Assembly: GCA_902776195.1 (NCBI GenBank)
Contig: CACYPF010000001.1
Span: 1 to 64,000, forward strand
Length of the DNA stretch: 64,000 bases
Reading direction: 5' to 3'
Origin: an uncultured Prevotellaceae bacterium
GTDB taxonomy: Bacteria > Bacteroidota > Bacteroidia > Bacteroidales > Bacteroidaceae
The notes beneath the pieces were generated by a model. The model saw nothing but the letters and a program-made list of their open reading frames with translations. It had not been told where the DNA came from and made no database searches. Below are positions 49,784 to 60,281 of the stretch, in pieces; within the stretch, counting starts at the first letter, position 1, and the number at the start of each line of letters is the position of its first letter. The position numbers and the translations under genes were made by a program.

Positions 49784-52492
49784 ATGGAACTAGCAAGTAA
49801 ATACGACCCCAAAGAGGTCGAATCGAAATGGTATCAGTATTGGCTGGACAACAAATTATTTGCCAGCAAGCCTGATGGTCGCGAGCCTTATACAATTGTC
49901 ATCCCCCCCCCAAATGTTACGGGAGTGTTACACATGGGACACATGCTGAATAATACAATCCAAGATATCTTGGTACGCCGTGCCCGCATGGAAGGTAAGA
50001 ATGCCTGCTGGGTACCCGGTACCGATCATGCGTCCATCGCCACTGAGGCAAAGGTGGTGAAGAAATTGGCTGAGCAGGGCATCAAGAAGCACGATCTCAC
50101 CCGAGAGGAGTTTCTCAAACATGCCTGGGACTGGACTGACGAGCATGGTGGCATCATCCTGAAGCAGTTGCGCCGCCTAGGTGCTTCTTGCGACTGGGAC
50201 CGCACAGCTTTCACCATGGACGAGAAGCGTTCAAAGAGTGTTATCAAGGTTTTCGTTGACCTTTATAACAAAGGACTCATATATCGTGGCTTACGCATGG
50301 TCAACTGGGATCCTAAGGCACTGACCGCCCTATCTACCGAGGAAGTAATCTATCGCGAGGAAAAGAGTCATCTCTTCCACTTGAAATATTATGTGGATGG
50401 TCTTGAGAAGCTAGACAACCAAGAAGAACTAGAGCAAGGTGGCAATATTATCCATAAAGACGCCAAAGGGTATTACGCTGTTGTTGCAACTACCCGCCCA
50501 GAAACCATCATGGGCGATACGGCAATGTGCATCAACCCCAAAGACCCTAAGAACCAGTGGCTGAAGGGACGTAAGGTTATCGTTCCGCTTGTAAACCGTG
50601 TAATTCCAGTGATTGAGGACCGCTACGTGGATATCGAATTCGGAACGGGATGCCTGAAGGTAACACCAGCCCATGATACCAATGACTACATGCTTGGCAA
50701 GACCCATAACTTGGAAACCATTGACATTTTCAATGCTGATGGCACCATCTCAGAACAGTCACCATTGTATGTGGGTATGGACCGTTTTGACTGTCGTAAG
50801 CTGATTGCCAAGGATCTGCAGAACGCTGGGTTGATGGAGCGAATTGAGGACTATACCAATAAGGTAGGCTACTCCGAGCGTAATCCTGACACAGCTATCG
50901 AGCCACGTCTTTCTCTACAGTGGTTCTTGAAGATGAAGCATTTTGCAGACATTGCACTACCACCTGTTTTAAACGACGACATCAAGTTCTATCCCACCAA
51001 ATACAAGACGACATACAAGAACTGGCTGGAGAACATCCAAGACTGGTGTATCTCCCGCCAACTCTGGTGGGGACACAGAATTCCTGCATATTATTATAAT
51101 GAGAACGGAGATTTCGTGGTAGCAGAGACTCGTGAGCAGGCACTAGAACTTGCCAAGCTCAAGGATTCCACTGTAACAGACGCTGACTTAAAGCAAGACG
51201 AGGATGCTCTGGACACATGGTTCTCCTCATGGCTATGGCCTATCTCCCTATTTGACGGCATCAACAATCCTAAGAGCGACGAACTTGCCTATTACTATCC
51301 CACCTCTGACCTTGTAACCGGTCCAGACATCATTTTCTTCTGGGTAGCCCGTATGATTATGGCAGGATATGAGTATGTAGGTAAGATGCCTTTCAAACAT
51401 GTATATTTTACGGGTATCGTCCGTGACAAGTTAGGACGTAAGATGTCGAAATCACTGGGAAACTCTCCTGACCCCATTGAACTCATCGAGAAATTCGGAG
51501 CGGATGGAGTCCGCATGGGTATGATGCTTTCTGCCCCTGCCGGTAATGACATTCTCTTTGATGAGAGCCTGTGTGAGCAAGGTCGTAACTTCAATAATAA
51601 GATATGGAATGCCTTCCGCCTTGTTAAAGGATGGCAAGTGGCAGACATACAACAGACCGAAGCTTGTAAGACTGCCGTGACATGGTTTGAGGCGAAACTT
51701 AAACTCGTTAATGAGGAGTTGCAAGACCTTTTCTCAAAATACCGTATCTCTGAGGCTCTGATGGTTGTATATAAACTATTCTGGGATGAATTCTCAAGCT
51801 GGTATCTGGAAATGGTAAAACCTGCTTACATCAATGGTGTGGCACAGCCTATCGACAAGACCACCTATGAGGCAACATTACATTTCTTTGACATCCTGTT
51901 GAAAATGTTGCACCCATTCATGCCATTTATTACTGAGGAACTGTGGCAGGCACTCTATGAGCGCAAGGCTGGTGAGAGTATTATGCGTGAGAGTTTGAGA
52001 TTGGAGTCCCCCACTGCTGCAGAGAAGAAAACAGTTGATGATATTGAGCAAGTAAAGCTGATTGTCAGTGGTGTCCGCATGGTTCGCAACCAGAAAAACA
52101 TTGCTCCCAAAGAAGCACTCGAGTTGCAGGCTGTCACAGCCAACCATTACGAGACATATACTGCCACTATCATGAAGATGGCAAATATAAGTGCTATTCA
52201 AGTAGTCAGTGAGAAAGACGCTACAGCTTCCGCCTTTATGGTTGGAACTGATGAGTTTGCCGTCCCCTTAGGCAACATGATTGATATTGATGCTGAAATT
52301 GAGAAGCAGGAGGCACAACTGAAACACCTTGAGGGCTTCCTCGCTGGTGTCATGAAAAAACTGTCTAACGAGCGCTTTGTAGCTAATGCGCCAGAGACTG
52401 TTGTTGCCTTGGAGCGTAAAAAGCAGAGCGACTCTGAGGAAAAGATTGTAGCACTCAAAGAAAGTCTCGCCGCACTTCATGCTCAGAAATAG
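49784..52492 (+). CDS. valS: Valine--tRNA ligase
   Basis: 902 residues from ATG 49784; upstream in-frame codons lie inside the promoter. Class Ia signatures: [15 protein letters not shown] (HIGH as HMGH), the editing domain with [44 protein letters not shown] and a C-terminal coiled-coil arm (about 840-900) that grips tRNA. It charges tRNA-Val and clears mischarged threonine. Nine consecutive C at 49903-49911 code for the conserved PPP of the N-terminal motif. Confidence 0.97.
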   Translation: MELASKYDPKEVESKWYQYWLDNKLFASKPDGREPYTIVIPPPNVTGVLHMGHMLNNTIQDILVRRARMEGKNACWVPGTDHASIATEAKVVKKLAEQGIKKHDLTREEFLKHAWDWTDEHGGIILKQLRRLGASCDWDRTAFTMDEKRSKSVIKVFVDLYNKGLIYRGLRMVNWDPKALTALSTEEVIYREEKSHLFHLKYYVDGLEKLDNQEELEQGGNIIHKDAKGYYAVVATTRPETIMGDTAMCINPKDPKNQWLKGRKVIVPLVNRVIPVIEDRYVDIEFGTGCLKVTPAHDTNDYMLGKTHNLETIDIFNADGTISEQSPLYVGMDRFDCRKLIAKDLQNAGLMERIEDYTNKVGYSERNPDTAIEPRLSLQWFLKMKHFADIALPPVLNDDIKFYPTKYKTTYKNWLENIQDWCISRQLWWGHRIPAYYYNENGDFVVAETREQALELAKLKDSTVTDADLKQDEDALDTWFSSWLWPISLFDGINNPKSDELAYYYPTSDLVTGPDIIFFWVARMIMAGYEYVGKMPFKHVYFTGIVRDKLGRKMSKSLGNSPDPIELIEKFGADGVRMGMMLSAPAGNDILFDESLCEQGRNFNNKIWNAFRLVKGWQVADIQQTEACKTAVTWFEAKLKLVNEELQDLFSKYRISEALMVVYKLFWDEFSSWYLEMVKPAYINGVAQPIDKTTYEATLHFFDILLKMLHPFMPFITEELWQALYERKAGESIMRESLRLESPTAAEKKTVDDIEQVKLIVSGVRMVRNQKNIAPKEALELQAVTANHYETYTATIMKMANISAIQVVSEKDATASAFMVGTDEFAVPLGNMIDIDAEIEKQEAQLKHLEGFLAGVMKKLSNERFVANAPETVVALERKKQSDSEEKIVALKESLAALHAQK

Positions 52493-52493
52493 G

Positions 52494-53294
52494 ATGCCTA
52501 TCATTGAGATTGCAGGACTCAACCACCCTGGCGTAGAGTTGTTCTGTTCACTAACTGAAACACAACTGCGTAACAGAATAGAACCAGAGAAGGGTATCTT
52601 CATCGTAGAAAGTCCAAAGGTTATCCGTGTGGCTTTGGATGCGGGATATCAACCCTTGGCACTTCTCTGTGAGCAAAGACATATTGAGGGAGACGCTGCA
52701 GACATCATCAAACGGTGCGGTGAAATACCTGTATATACAGGCAGTCGTGAGCTCCTTGCCTCTTTGACAGGCTATACCCTCACAAGAGGGGTGCTCTGCG
52801 CCATGCGACGCCCTACTCTGAAAAGCGTTTCGACCATCTGCAAGGATGCACGACGAATTGTTGTAATAGACGGTGTAGTAGACACCACTAACATTGGTGC
52901 TATTTTTCGCTCCGCAGCAGCACTGGGCATTGATGCGGTCTTGTTGACGACTAATTCGTGTGATCCACTGAACAGAAGGGCAGTCAGAGTGTCTATGGGG
53001 ACTGTTTTCCTCATTCCTTGGACATGGATTGACGGCGACATCAGCCAACTGCATGACTGGGGATTTAAAACGATGGCAATGGCACTGACAGACAATGCAC
53101 TTCCTCTCGATGCACCCATTTTGAAACAAGAGAAACGACTCGCTATCATCATGGGGACTGAGGGTGACGGACTACCTCAAGAGACCATTACAGAAGCTGA
53201 TTACGTGGTGAGGATTCCAATGGCATATGGTGTGGACTCGCTCAACGTGGCTGCCGCATCTGCCATCGCTTTCTGGGAATTAGTGAGGAAATAA
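52494..53294 (+). CDS. SpoU/TrmH-type RNA 2'-O-methyltransferase
   Basis: 266 residues from ATG 52494 (an ATG at 52479 overlapping valS is an alternative). An N-terminal substrate-binding domain (EIAGLNHPGVELFCSLTETQLRNR, KGIFIVESPKVIRVAL) is followed by the SPOUT knot: VVIDGVVDTTNIGAIFRSAAALGIDAVLL (motif 1), AIIMGTEGDGLP (motif 2) and IPMAYGVDSLNVAAASAIAFWEL (motif 3). It methylates a ribose in rRNA or tRNA with S-adenosylmethionine. Which nucleotide cannot be told. The gene follows valS by one base and precedes prfA, so all three are translation genes in one run. Confidence 0.9.
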   Translation: MPIIEIAGLNHPGVELFCSLTETQLRNRIEPEKGIFIVESPKVIRVALDAGYQPLALLCEQRHIEGDAADIIKRCGEIPVYTGSRELLASLTGYTLTRGVLCAMRRPTLKSVSTICKDARRIVVIDGVVDTTNIGAIFRSAAALGIDAVLLTTNSCDPLNRRAVRVSMGTVFLIPWTWIDGDISQLHDWGFKTMAMALTDNALPLDAPILKQEKRLAIIMGTEGDGLPQETITEADYVVRIPMAYGVDSLNVAAASAIAFWELVRK

Positions 53295-53311
53295 CAAGGA
53301 TCTATTGAAAT

Positions 53312-54421
53312 ATGGAGAATAATAGTATATTACAAAAACTCGACGGTCTTGAAGCTCGTTTTGAAGAAGTATCAACCTTGATAACTGACCCAAGCGTGAT
53401 AGCTGACCAGAGCCGGTTCGTGAAACTCACGAAAGAGTATAAGGATTTGGGAGACATCATGGATGCTCGCAAACGTTACATCACCTGTCTGAACAGTATC
53501 AAGGAGACTAAGGATATTCTTGCCAATGAGGATGATGCCGAGATGAAGGAGATGGCTCGTGAGGAACTTGCTGAGAACGAAGCCCTACAACCCAAATTGG
53601 AGGAGGAAATAAAAATTGCCCTTATTCCTAAAGACCCAGAGGATGCAAAGAATGTACAGATGGAGATTCGTGCCGGAACGGGTGGTGATGAAGCGTGTCT
53701 TTTTGCCGGCGACTTGTTTAAGATGTACAAAAGTTTTTGTGACTCTAAGGGTTGGCAACTTGCTATTACCAGTGTCAGTGAAGGTGCTGTGGGGGGATAT
53801 AAAGAAATCGACTTTGCCGTCAGTGGCGTAGATGTTTACGGTACGCTGAAATACGAGTCTGGCGTACACCGCGTACAGCGTGTTCCTGCGACGGAAACAC
53901 AGGGGCGAATGCACACCTCTGCAGCCACCGTCGCCGTACTGCCTGAGGCTGACAAATTTGAGGTACATATCAACGAGGGAGAGATCAAATGGGACACCTT
54001 CCGAAGCAGTGGTGCAGGTGGTCAGAATGTAAACAAAGTGGAATCTGGCGTACGCCTGCGTTATATGTGGAAGAATCCCAATACGGGTGAGACGGAGGAG
54101 ATCCTTATTGAATGCACTGAGACACGCGATCAGCCAAAGAACAAAGAGCGAGCCCTCTCGCGCCTGTACACATTTATATATGACAAGGAGCATCAGAAAT
54201 ACATGGACGACATTGCTTCCCGTCGAAAGACACTGGTGTCTACTGGTGACCGCTCAGCGAAAATCCGCACCTATAACTTCCCACAGGGACGTGTGACTGA
54301 TCACCGCATCGGTTATACCACTCACGACCTGCAGGGTTTCCTCAGTGGTGACATCCAGCCCATGATTGATGCGCTGACTGTTGCCGAAAATGCCGAACGC
54401 ATGAAAGAATCAGAACTATAA
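53312..54421 (+). CDS. prfA: Peptide chain release factor 1
   Basis: 369 residues. The stop-codon recognition tripeptide is PAT (residues 192-194, in [14 protein letters not shown]), which identifies RF1 (UAA/UAG) rather than RF2 (SPF). The catalytic GGQ is at 236-238 ([14 protein letters not shown]), inside domain 3, with a helical N-terminal domain before it. It ends polypeptides at the ribosome. The companion methylase gene prmC is not present here. It is followed 4 bases later by pyrF. Confidence 0.97.
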   Translation: MENNSILQKLDGLEARFEEVSTLITDPSVIADQSRFVKLTKEYKDLGDIMDARKRYITCLNSIKETKDILANEDDAEMKEMAREELAENEALQPKLEEEIKIALIPKDPEDAKNVQMEIRAGTGGDEACLFAGDLFKMYKSFCDSKGWQLAITSVSEGAVGGYKEIDFAVSGVDVYGTLKYESGVHRVQRVPATETQGRMHTSAATVAVLPEADKFEVHINEGEIKWDTFRSSGAGGQNVNKVESGVRLRYMWKNPNTGETEEILIECTETRDQPKNKERALSRLYTFIYDKEHQKYMDDIASRRKTLVSTGDRSAKIRTYNFPQGRVTDHRIGYTTHDLQGFLSGDIQPMIDALTVAENAERMKESEL

Positions 54422-54425
54422 GATT

Positions 54426-55280
54426 ATGAATAAACAAGAGTTAATACAGCAAATAAAAGAGAAGCAGTCGTTTCTCTGCGTAGGTCTGGATACTGACCTG
54501 AACAAAATCCCCCAGTGTATCATCAACGAGGCAAAAGCTAAGGACGGAGAAGACTATGTTTTCCGTGCCCTTTGCGAGTTTAACGCCCTCATCATCGACG
54601 CGACAGCACCTTATTGTGTCGCTTACAAGCCCAATCTTGCCTTTTATGAGGCTTATGGTGTAGACGGCATCCTCGCCTTCGAGGCAACCATCGATTATCT
54701 GAAGGAAGAATATCCCAACCATTTCATAATCGCTGATGCCAAACGTGGAGATATCGGCAATACATCCAAAATGTATGCCAAGACTTTCTTCGAAGAGTAT
54801 GATGTCGACGCACTGACCGTTGCACCTTATATGGGGGAAGACTCTGTGACACCCTTCCTCGGCTATAATGATAAATGGGTTATCTTGCTGGCTTTAACTT
54901 CAAACAAGGGATCCTACGACTTCCAGTTGACGGAGGACAACAATGGTGTTCGCTTGTTTGAGAAAGTTTTGAGACAAAGTCAGCAGTGGGGTAACGATGA
55001 GAATATGATGTATGTTGTTGGAGCCACCCAGGGGCGTATGTTTGAGGATATCCGCAAGGTAGCCCCCACCCACTTTCTGCTCGTTCCTGGTGTCGGAGCA
55101 CAAGGAGGCAGTTTACAGGAGGTATGTCAATATGGTATGACAAAAGACTGCGGACTACTCGTTAATTCTTCCCGCGGTATTATCTATGCCAGCAATGGAG
55201 AAGACTTCGCTGAGGTTGCTGCCCAAAAAGCCAAAGAATTGCAAGAGCAGATGGCTGAGGAAATAAAGAAGAGAATGTAA
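54426..55280 (+). CDS. pyrF: Orotidine 5'-phosphate decarboxylase (type 2)
   Basis: 284 residues. The substrate lysines and aspartates are in [14 protein letters not shown] and [13 protein letters not shown] (K-xx-D active-site pattern), with APYMGEDSV and [11 protein letters not shown] further on. The length and the extra N-terminal segment match the longer type 2 enzymes of Bacteroidetes. It makes UMP in the last step of pyrimidine synthesis. It is the last gene of the valS-methyltransferase-prfA-pyrF run and converges on mtgA with only 12 bases between stops and no visible terminator. Confidence 0.95.
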   Translation: MNKQELIQQIKEKQSFLCVGLDTDLNKIPQCIINEAKAKDGEDYVFRALCEFNALIIDATAPYCVAYKPNLAFYEAYGVDGILAFEATIDYLKEEYPNHFIIADAKRGDIGNTSKMYAKTFFEEYDVDALTVAPYMGEDSVTPFLGYNDKWVILLALTSNKGSYDFQLTEDNNGVRLFEKVLRQSQQWGNDENMMYVVGATQGRMFEDIRKVAPTHFLLVPGVGAQGGSLQEVCQYGMTKDCGLLVNSSRGIIYASNGEDFAEVAAQKAKELQEQMAEEIKKRM

Positions 55281-55292
55281 GAAAAAGAAATC

Positions 55293-55985
55293 TTACGGCA
55301 ATGGTTTTATAAAGCGCATCTCATGGAGGATACGCTTTTGTCTTTTTAAGACATAAGCACTCGGTTTTGCGGAATTATAGCGTAGAGGATTAGGCAACGT
55401 GGCGGCTATCAACGCACACTCCGCACTTGTCAACTGGGAGGCGGTTTTATGAAAATGCCATTCTGCCACAGCATCAACACCATAGATTCCATCCCCCATC
55501 TCTATGGAATTCAAATAGACTTCCATAATACGCTGTTTCGACCACATCAGCTCTATCAGTGCTGTAAAATAAACCTCAAAGCCTTTTCGTAACCAAGAGC
55601 GGCCAGGCCATAGAAAAACATTCTTTGCCGTCTGCTGAGAGATGGTAGAGGCACCTAACTTCCGTTTCTCTGGGTGCTTGAGATTACGGATAGCAGCATG
55701 TTCTATCGCTTTATAGTCAAACCCATGATGGTCTAAAAAACGCGCATCCTCACTTCCCATTACAGCTAGTGACATAGAGGAAGAAATTTCCTCAAAGGGT
55801 ACCCAATGGTGATGTAACGTCAGGTCTTTACCCTCTGATACTTGTTCACCTAGACGAATGAACATCAAGGGCGTAAACCAGACAGGAACCCAACGTAATA
55901 CGACTACAGAAAGAATAGTGGAGGCAAAAAAAGCCACCACTATCCACATGAAAAATCTTTTAATCTTATGCAGTAATGCCTTCAT
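55293..55985 (-). CDS. mtgA: Monofunctional peptidoglycan glycosyltransferase
   Basis: 230 residues. One N-terminal transmembrane anchor (about 12-32) followed by a GT51 domain: AVMGSEDARFLDHHGFD (catalytic Glu in the SEDxxF motif), RKLGASTISQQTAKNVFLWPGRSWLRKGFE and KQRIMEVYLNSIEMGDGIYGVDAVAEWHF. It polymerises lipid II into glycan strands without a transpeptidase domain. The gene follows the OmpA lipoprotein with a TAATG overlap, so they are cotranscribed, linking wall synthesis with a wall-binding protein. Confidence 0.95.
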   Translation of the reverse strand: MKALLHKIKRFFMWIVVAFFASTILSVVVLRWVPVWFTPLMFIRLGEQVSEGKDLTLHHHWVPFEEISSSMSLAVMGSEDARFLDHHGFDYKAIEHAAIRNLKHPEKRKLGASTISQQTAKNVFLWPGRSWLRKGFEVYFTALIELMWSKQRIMEVYLNSIEMGDGIYGVDAVAEWHFHKTASQLTSAECALIAATLPNPLRYNSAKPSAYVLKRQKRILHEMRFIKPLP

Positions 55986-56653
55986 TACTGAAGTGTACCA
56001 GCCTCAGCCTTTTGGATCATCTCCTTGCTGGCATACATATAAACTTCTACTCGACGGTTCTGCTGACGACCAGCGGCTGTTGAATTGTCAGCAACAGGAT
56101 TTGTAGAACCCTGTCCCTCTACACTCTTAATCTGCTTAGCCTGAACGCCACATGAACGGAGATAGTTGTTTACGCTATTGGCACGGTTAACAGACAAAGG
56201 CTGGTTGATAGCATCGCTACCCGTATTGTCTGTATGACCAATGATAGCAACATCACAGTCGGCATTGGAGTTCAATACACGGGCAAACTCAGCAAGAGAA
56301 TTTTTTGCACTGGTACTCAGATCCGCCTTACCTGTTGCGAAAAGAATACCAGAGTCGAAAGTCACTTTCACAGCATCCAGACCATTGGTGTCCTTAACAG
56401 TCTCCACCTGTGCATTTTGAACCTGTTGAGCCTGTTGCTTTGCCTTATCCATCTTCTTACCGATAATAGCACCAGCGCCAGCACCTACGGCACCGCCTAT
56501 TGCAACACCCACAGCGGTGTTTCCTGCAATGGCACCGATAATACCACCTAACAAGGCACCGCCACCGGCACCAATACCTGCACCCTTCTGGGTATTGTTA
56601 CAAGCGAAGAGCATGCCTACGCAAAGTAACAAAGAAACAATCTTGATTTTCAT
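55985..56653 (-). CDS. OmpA-family lipoprotein
   Basis: 222 residues. The lipoprotein signal ends GMLFACNN (Cys18). A glycine-zipper region (GAGIGAGGGALLGGIIGAIAGN, about 24-66) may sit in the membrane. A short coiled-coil-like linker rich in Gln and Lys precedes an OmpA domain (about 95-210) with IIGHTDNTGSDAINQPLSVNRANSV and GRQQNRRVEVYMYA, which binds diaminopimelate of peptidoglycan. It resembles YiaD/Pal-like proteins. It has its own promoter and overlaps mtgA at the end. Confidence 0.92.
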   Translation of the reverse strand: MKIKIVSLLLCVGMLFACNNTQKGAGIGAGGGALLGGIIGAIAGNTAVGVAIGGAVGAGAGAIIGKKMDKAKQQAQQVQNAQVETVKDTNGLDAVKVTFDSGILFATGKADLSTSAKNSLAEFARVLNSNADCDVAIIGHTDNTGSDAINQPLSVNRANSVNNYLRSCGVQAKQIKSVEGQGSTNPVADNSTAAGRQQNRRVEVYMYASKEMIQKAEAGTLQ

Positions 56654-56687
56654 ATTACATTTTATTTAAATGGTGAAAAATTTGAGG

Positions 56688-56695
56688 CAAAGATA
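56688..56695 (-). promoter_or_regulatory. -7 element for the OmpA lipoprotein operon
   Basis: TATCTTTG on the minus strand, 35 bases upstream of the ATG at 56653; -33 not clear. Confidence 0.5.
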
Positions 56696-56739
56696 CAAAT
56701 TAATTCTGAACTTGGTGTTTATATTTCATAATTATTTCG

Positions 56740-56747
56740 TAATTTTG
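56740..56747 (+). promoter_or_regulatory. -7 element for proS
   Basis: TAATTTTG, 30 bases before the proS ATG at 56777; -33 weak (TTGG at 56712). Confidence 0.55.
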
Positions 56748-56776
56748 CACCAAATTTTGAAAATTGAAGGATTTTT

Positions 56777-58258
56777 ATGGCAAAAGAACTCAAAGAAATG
56801 ACTAAAAGGGCTGACAATTACAGTCAGTGGTATAACGACTTGGTAGTAAAAGCTGACCTTGCCGAGCAGTCGGCTGTACGCGGATGTATGGTCATCAAGC
56901 CTTACGGCTATGCAATCTGGGAGAAAATGCAGCAACAGTTAGACAAGATGTTCAAAGAAACGGGTGCTCAGAACGCCTATTTCCCACTGCTCATCCCGAA
57001 GTCGTTCCTCAGTCGTGAGGCAGAACATGTAGAGGGTTTCGCCAAAGAGTGTGCTGTCGTGACCCACTATCGTCTGCGTGCCAAAGAGGATAAAAGTGGT
57101 GTAGAGGTTGATCCTACCGCAAAATTAGAAGAAGAACTGATTGTCCGCCCAACTTCGGAGACAATTATCTGGAATACTTATAAAAACTGGATTCATTCTT
57201 GGCGTGACCTGCCGTTGATGTGCAACCAGTGGTGTAATGTGATGCGATGGGAAATGCGTACCCGTCCATTCCTTCGTACTTCAGAATTTTTGTGGCAGGA
57301 GGGTCACACCGCTCATGCCACCAAGGAAGAAGCCGAGCAGGAAGCACAGAAGATGTTAGGTGTATATGCCAAATTTGCAGAAGAATGGATGGCTGTTCCT
57401 GTTCTTCAGGGCGTAAAGAGTGAAACAGAACGTTTCGCGGGTGCCCTTGACACCTATACTATCGAAGCAATGATGCAGGATGGTAAGGCTCTGCAAAGTG
57501 GAACCTCCCACTTCTTAGGACAGAACTTCGCAAAAGCTTTTGAAGTCACCTATCTTAATAAGGAAAACAAGCCTGAGTATGTTTGGGCCACCTCATGGGG
57601 TGTATCAACCCGACTGATTGGTGCGCTTATCATGACCCACTCCGATGATAACGGTCTGGTACTTCCTCCACGGTTGGCACCAATCCAAGTAGTCATCATT
57701 CCGATTGCCAATAAACCCGAACAGATGGAGATTGTCAACAAGGAGGTACAACCTATCATTGAGGAACTACGTTCCAAAGGCATCACCGTGAAATTTGACG
57801 ATTCCGACAACAAGCGTCCCGGTTTCAAGTTTGCTGACTATGAACTGAAGGGTGTTCCTGTCCGTCTTGTACTAGGAGCCCGTGACTTGGAGAATGGCAC
57901 CATAGAAGTAATGCGCCGTGACACTCTGGAGAAAGAGACCCGTCCACTCGAGGGTATCTCCTCGTATGTCGAGCAATTGTTAGAAGACATTCAGAAGAAC
58001 ATTTTCGAAAAAGCACGTAAATTCCGTGACGAGCACGTATATGAGTGCGACAATTACGAAGAATTCAAGGAACGTGTAAAAGACGGTGGTTTCTTCCTAT
58101 GCCATTGGGACGGTACTGCTGAGACTGAAGCAAAGATCAAAGAAGAAACTCAGGCTACTATCCGTTGTGTACCTTTTGCTTACGAGCAGACATCAGGTAT
58201 AGACATGGTAAGTGGAAAACCCTCAAAACACCGTGTTATTATAGCCCGCAGCTACTAA
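56777..58258 (+). CDS. proS: Proline--tRNA ligase (archaeal/eukaryal-like, ProS type 3)
   Basis: 493 residues, shorter than the typical bacterial enzyme and without its inserted editing domain. It matches the archaeal/eukaryal-type ProS used by Bacteroidetes: [34 protein letters not shown], motif 2 [27 protein letters not shown], and motif 3 [28 protein letters not shown]. An anticodon-binding domain and a zinc-type C-terminal extension ending in Tyr (RSY) follow, as in this type. It charges tRNA-Pro. A terminator hairpin follows the stop. Confidence 0.95.
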   Translation: MAKELKEMTKRADNYSQWYNDLVVKADLAEQSAVRGCMVIKPYGYAIWEKMQQQLDKMFKETGAQNAYFPLLIPKSFLSREAEHVEGFAKECAVVTHYRLRAKEDKSGVEVDPTAKLEEELIVRPTSETIIWNTYKNWIHSWRDLPLMCNQWCNVMRWEMRTRPFLRTSEFLWQEGHTAHATKEEAEQEAQKMLGVYAKFAEEWMAVPVLQGVKSETERFAGALDTYTIEAMMQDGKALQSGTSHFLGQNFAKAFEVTYLNKENKPEYVWATSWGVSTRLIGALIMTHSDDNGLVLPPRLAPIQVVIIPIANKPEQMEIVNKEVQPIIEELRSKGITVKFDDSDNKRPGFKFADYELKGVPVRLVLGARDLENGTIEVMRRDTLEKETRPLEGISSYVEQLLEDIQKNIFEKARKFRDEHVYECDNYEEFKERVKDGGFFLCHWDGTAETEAKIKEETQATIRCVPFAYEQTSGIDMVSGKPSKHRVIIARSY

Positions 58259-58280
58259 TATTGCACGGGAAATCAACGAT

Positions 58281-58331
58281 TTACAAAAACTTTCGGTCAA
58301 AACATTTTGTGGTGACCGAAAGTTTTTGTAA
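58281..58331 (+). terminator. Terminator of proS overlapping the rpsA promoter
   Basis: A perfect 18-base inverted repeat (58281-58298 with 58314-58331), loop of 15 bases. The T-rich right arm (AGTTTTTGTAATTTTG) serves as the T-tract; the loop and right arm also hold the rpsA -33 and -7 elements. Confidence 0.78.
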
Positions 58332-58336
58332 TTTTG
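58306..58336 (+). promoter_or_regulatory. rpsA promoter
   Basis: TTTG at 58306-58309, 19 bases, TAATTTTG at 58329-58336. The leader that follows contains a small stem TTGCGG/CCGCAA (58345-58350, 58358-58363), possibly related to S1 autoregulation. Confidence 0.8.
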
Positions 58337-58414
58337 CAGCCGATTTGCGGAATCATGCCGCAATGACAGTTCACATAAAGTCCAACTTTATTAATTTACA
58401 AACAATTTTAAATT

Positions 58415-60196
58415 ATGTCAGAATTAACAAAGAACGTCCAGCCACTGAACGACTTCAATTGGGAGGAGTTTGAGAATGGCATGGCAGCTAACGTCAGCAA
58501 GGAAGAGCTTGACAAGGCGTATGATGAGACGCTGAACAAAGTCAGCGAGCATCAGGTTGTCGATGGTACTGTAATCAGTGTCGACAAGAAAGAGGTAGTC
58601 GTAAACATCGGCTACAAGAGCGATGGTATCATCCCCGCATCTGAGTTCCGTTACAATCCCGACCTGAAGGTTGGTGACACTGTTGAGGTGTATGTGGAGA
58701 ACGCAGAGGACAAAAAGGGACAACTCGTTCTCTCACACAAGAAAGCTCGTCTCTCTAAGAGCTGGGATCGTGTTAACGCAGCCCTTGATAAAGAGGAAAT
58801 TGTTCAGGGATACATCAAGTGCCGCACGAAGGGCGGTATGATTGTTGACGTATTCGGCATTGAGGCATTCTTGCCAGGTAGCCAGATTGACGTTCACCCC
58901 ATACGCGACTACGACCAGTTCGTAGGAACCACGATGGACTTCAAGATTGTAAAAATCAATCAGGAGTTCCGCAATGTTGTTGTTTCTCACAAGGCTCTCA
59001 TTGAGGCTGAGTTGGAGGCACAGAAGAAAGAAATCATCGGCAAACTGGAGAAAGGTCAGATTCTTGAGGGTACCGTTAAGAACATCACTTCCTATGGTGT
59101 ATTCGTTGACCTCGGCGGTGTTGACGGACTCATCCACATCACCGATCTCTCTTGGGGTCGCGTAGACGATCCTCATAAGGTAGTAGAGCTCGACCAGAAG
59201 ATCAATGTTGTAATCCTTGACTTCGACGATGAGAAGAAGCGCATTGCTCTTGGTCTGAAGCAGCTCACTCCACACCCATGGGACGCTTTGGATGCAGACC
59301 TGAAGGTTGGCGACCATGTGAAGGGTAAGGTTGTCGTTATAGCTGACTATGGTGCATTCGTTGAGATTCAGCCTGGTGTAGAGGGTCTGATTCACGTATC
59401 AGAGATGTCATGGAGCCAGCACCTTCGTTCCGCTCAGGAGTTCCTGAAGGTAGGCGACGATGTAGAGGCTGTTATCCTGACCCTCGACCGTGACGAGCGT
59501 AAGATGTCTCTCGGCATCAAGCAGCTGAAGGAAGACCCATGGGAGGCTATCGAGGTTAAATATCCTGTCGGCAGCAAGCATACCGCAAAGGTTCGCAATT
59601 TCACCAACTTCGGAGTATTCGTAGAGTTGGAAGAGGGTGTTGACGGTCTGATTCACATCAGCGACCTTTCTTGGACTAAGAAAGTTAAGCATCCTTCTGA
59701 GTTTACTCAGGTTGGCGCAGAGATTGACGTTATTGTTCTTGACATTGACAAGGAGAACCGCCGTCTCTCTCTCGGTCACAAGCAGTTGGAAGACAATCCT
59801 TGGGATGTATTCGAGGCTAAGTATACCGTTGGATCTATTCACGAGGGAAAGATTATTGAATTGCTTGAAAAGGGTGCCGTTGTATCACTCGACAAGGATG
59901 TTGAGGGCTTTGCCACTCCTAAGCACCTCGTTAAGGAGGATGGCTCTCAGGCACAGCTCAATGAGGAACTGCCCTTCAAGGTCATTGAGTTCAACAAGGA
60001 CTCTAAGCGCATCATCTTGTCCCATAGCCGTACCTTCGAGGATCCACAGCGTGAGGAGAAGAAGGCTGCTGCCAAGAAGACACGTTCAGCCAAGAAGGAG
60101 GATACTCCAAAGATTGAGAATGTAGCTGCAAGTACCACATTGGGTGACATTGACGTACTCGCAGAGTTGAAGGCTAAGATGGAGAAGGGTGAGTAA
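58415..60196 (+). CDS. rpsA: 30S ribosomal protein S1
   Basis: 593 residues made of six S1 (OB-fold) repeats, beginning near residues 49, 133, 215, 302, 389 and 475. They show repeats such as GTVKNITSYGVFVDLGGVDGLIHITDLSWGRV and AKVRNFTNFGVFVELEEGVDGLIHISDLSW; the first two repeats are more divergent, as usual. A basic C-terminal linker (EEKKAAAKKTRSAKKEDT) ends the protein. It binds mRNA to the 30S subunit, of special importance here since most genes have weak Shine-Dalgarno sequences. Confidence 0.97.
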   Translation: MSELTKNVQPLNDFNWEEFENGMAANVSKEELDKAYDETLNKVSEHQVVDGTVISVDKKEVVVNIGYKSDGIIPASEFRYNPDLKVGDTVEVYVENAEDKKGQLVLSHKKARLSKSWDRVNAALDKEEIVQGYIKCRTKGGMIVDVFGIEAFLPGSQIDVHPIRDYDQFVGTTMDFKIVKINQEFRNVVVSHKALIEAELEAQKKEIIGKLEKGQILEGTVKNITSYGVFVDLGGVDGLIHITDLSWGRVDDPHKVVELDQKINVVILDFDDEKKRIALGLKQLTPHPWDALDADLKVGDHVKGKVVVIADYGAFVEIQPGVEGLIHVSEMSWSQHLRSAQEFLKVGDDVEAVILTLDRDERKMSLGIKQLKEDPWEAIEVKYPVGSKHTAKVRNFTNFGVFVELEEGVDGLIHISDLSWTKKVKHPSEFTQVGAEIDVIVLDIDKENRRLSLGHKQLEDNPWDVFEAKYTVGSIHEGKIIELLEKGAVVSLDKDVEGFATPKHLVKEDGSQAQLNEELPFKVIEFNKDSKRIILSHSRTFEDPQREEKKAAAKKTRSAKKEDTPKIENVAASTTLGDIDVLAELKAKMEKGE

Positions 60197-60225
60197 TCCC
60201 CTACTCCTTCTACCTTTTAATATAA

Positions 60226-60261
60226 AATATGGGCTGCATCCAATAGGACGCAGCCCATATT
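60226..60261. terminator. Bidirectional terminator between rpsA and the DUF3127 gene
   Basis: A perfect 12-base stem (AATATGGGCTGC, 60226-60237, with 60250-60261), loop of 12 bases. A-rich left and T-rich right flanks suit both strands. Confidence 0.88.
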
Positions 60262-60281
60262 ATTTCTCTTAAAAAATAATT

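Noticed and set aside
49903-49911. Run of nine C as a phase-variable tract
   Set aside because: It codes for the invariant PPPN of the valyl-tRNA synthetase HIGH region in an essential gene, so switching would be lethal; treated as ordinary codon choice.
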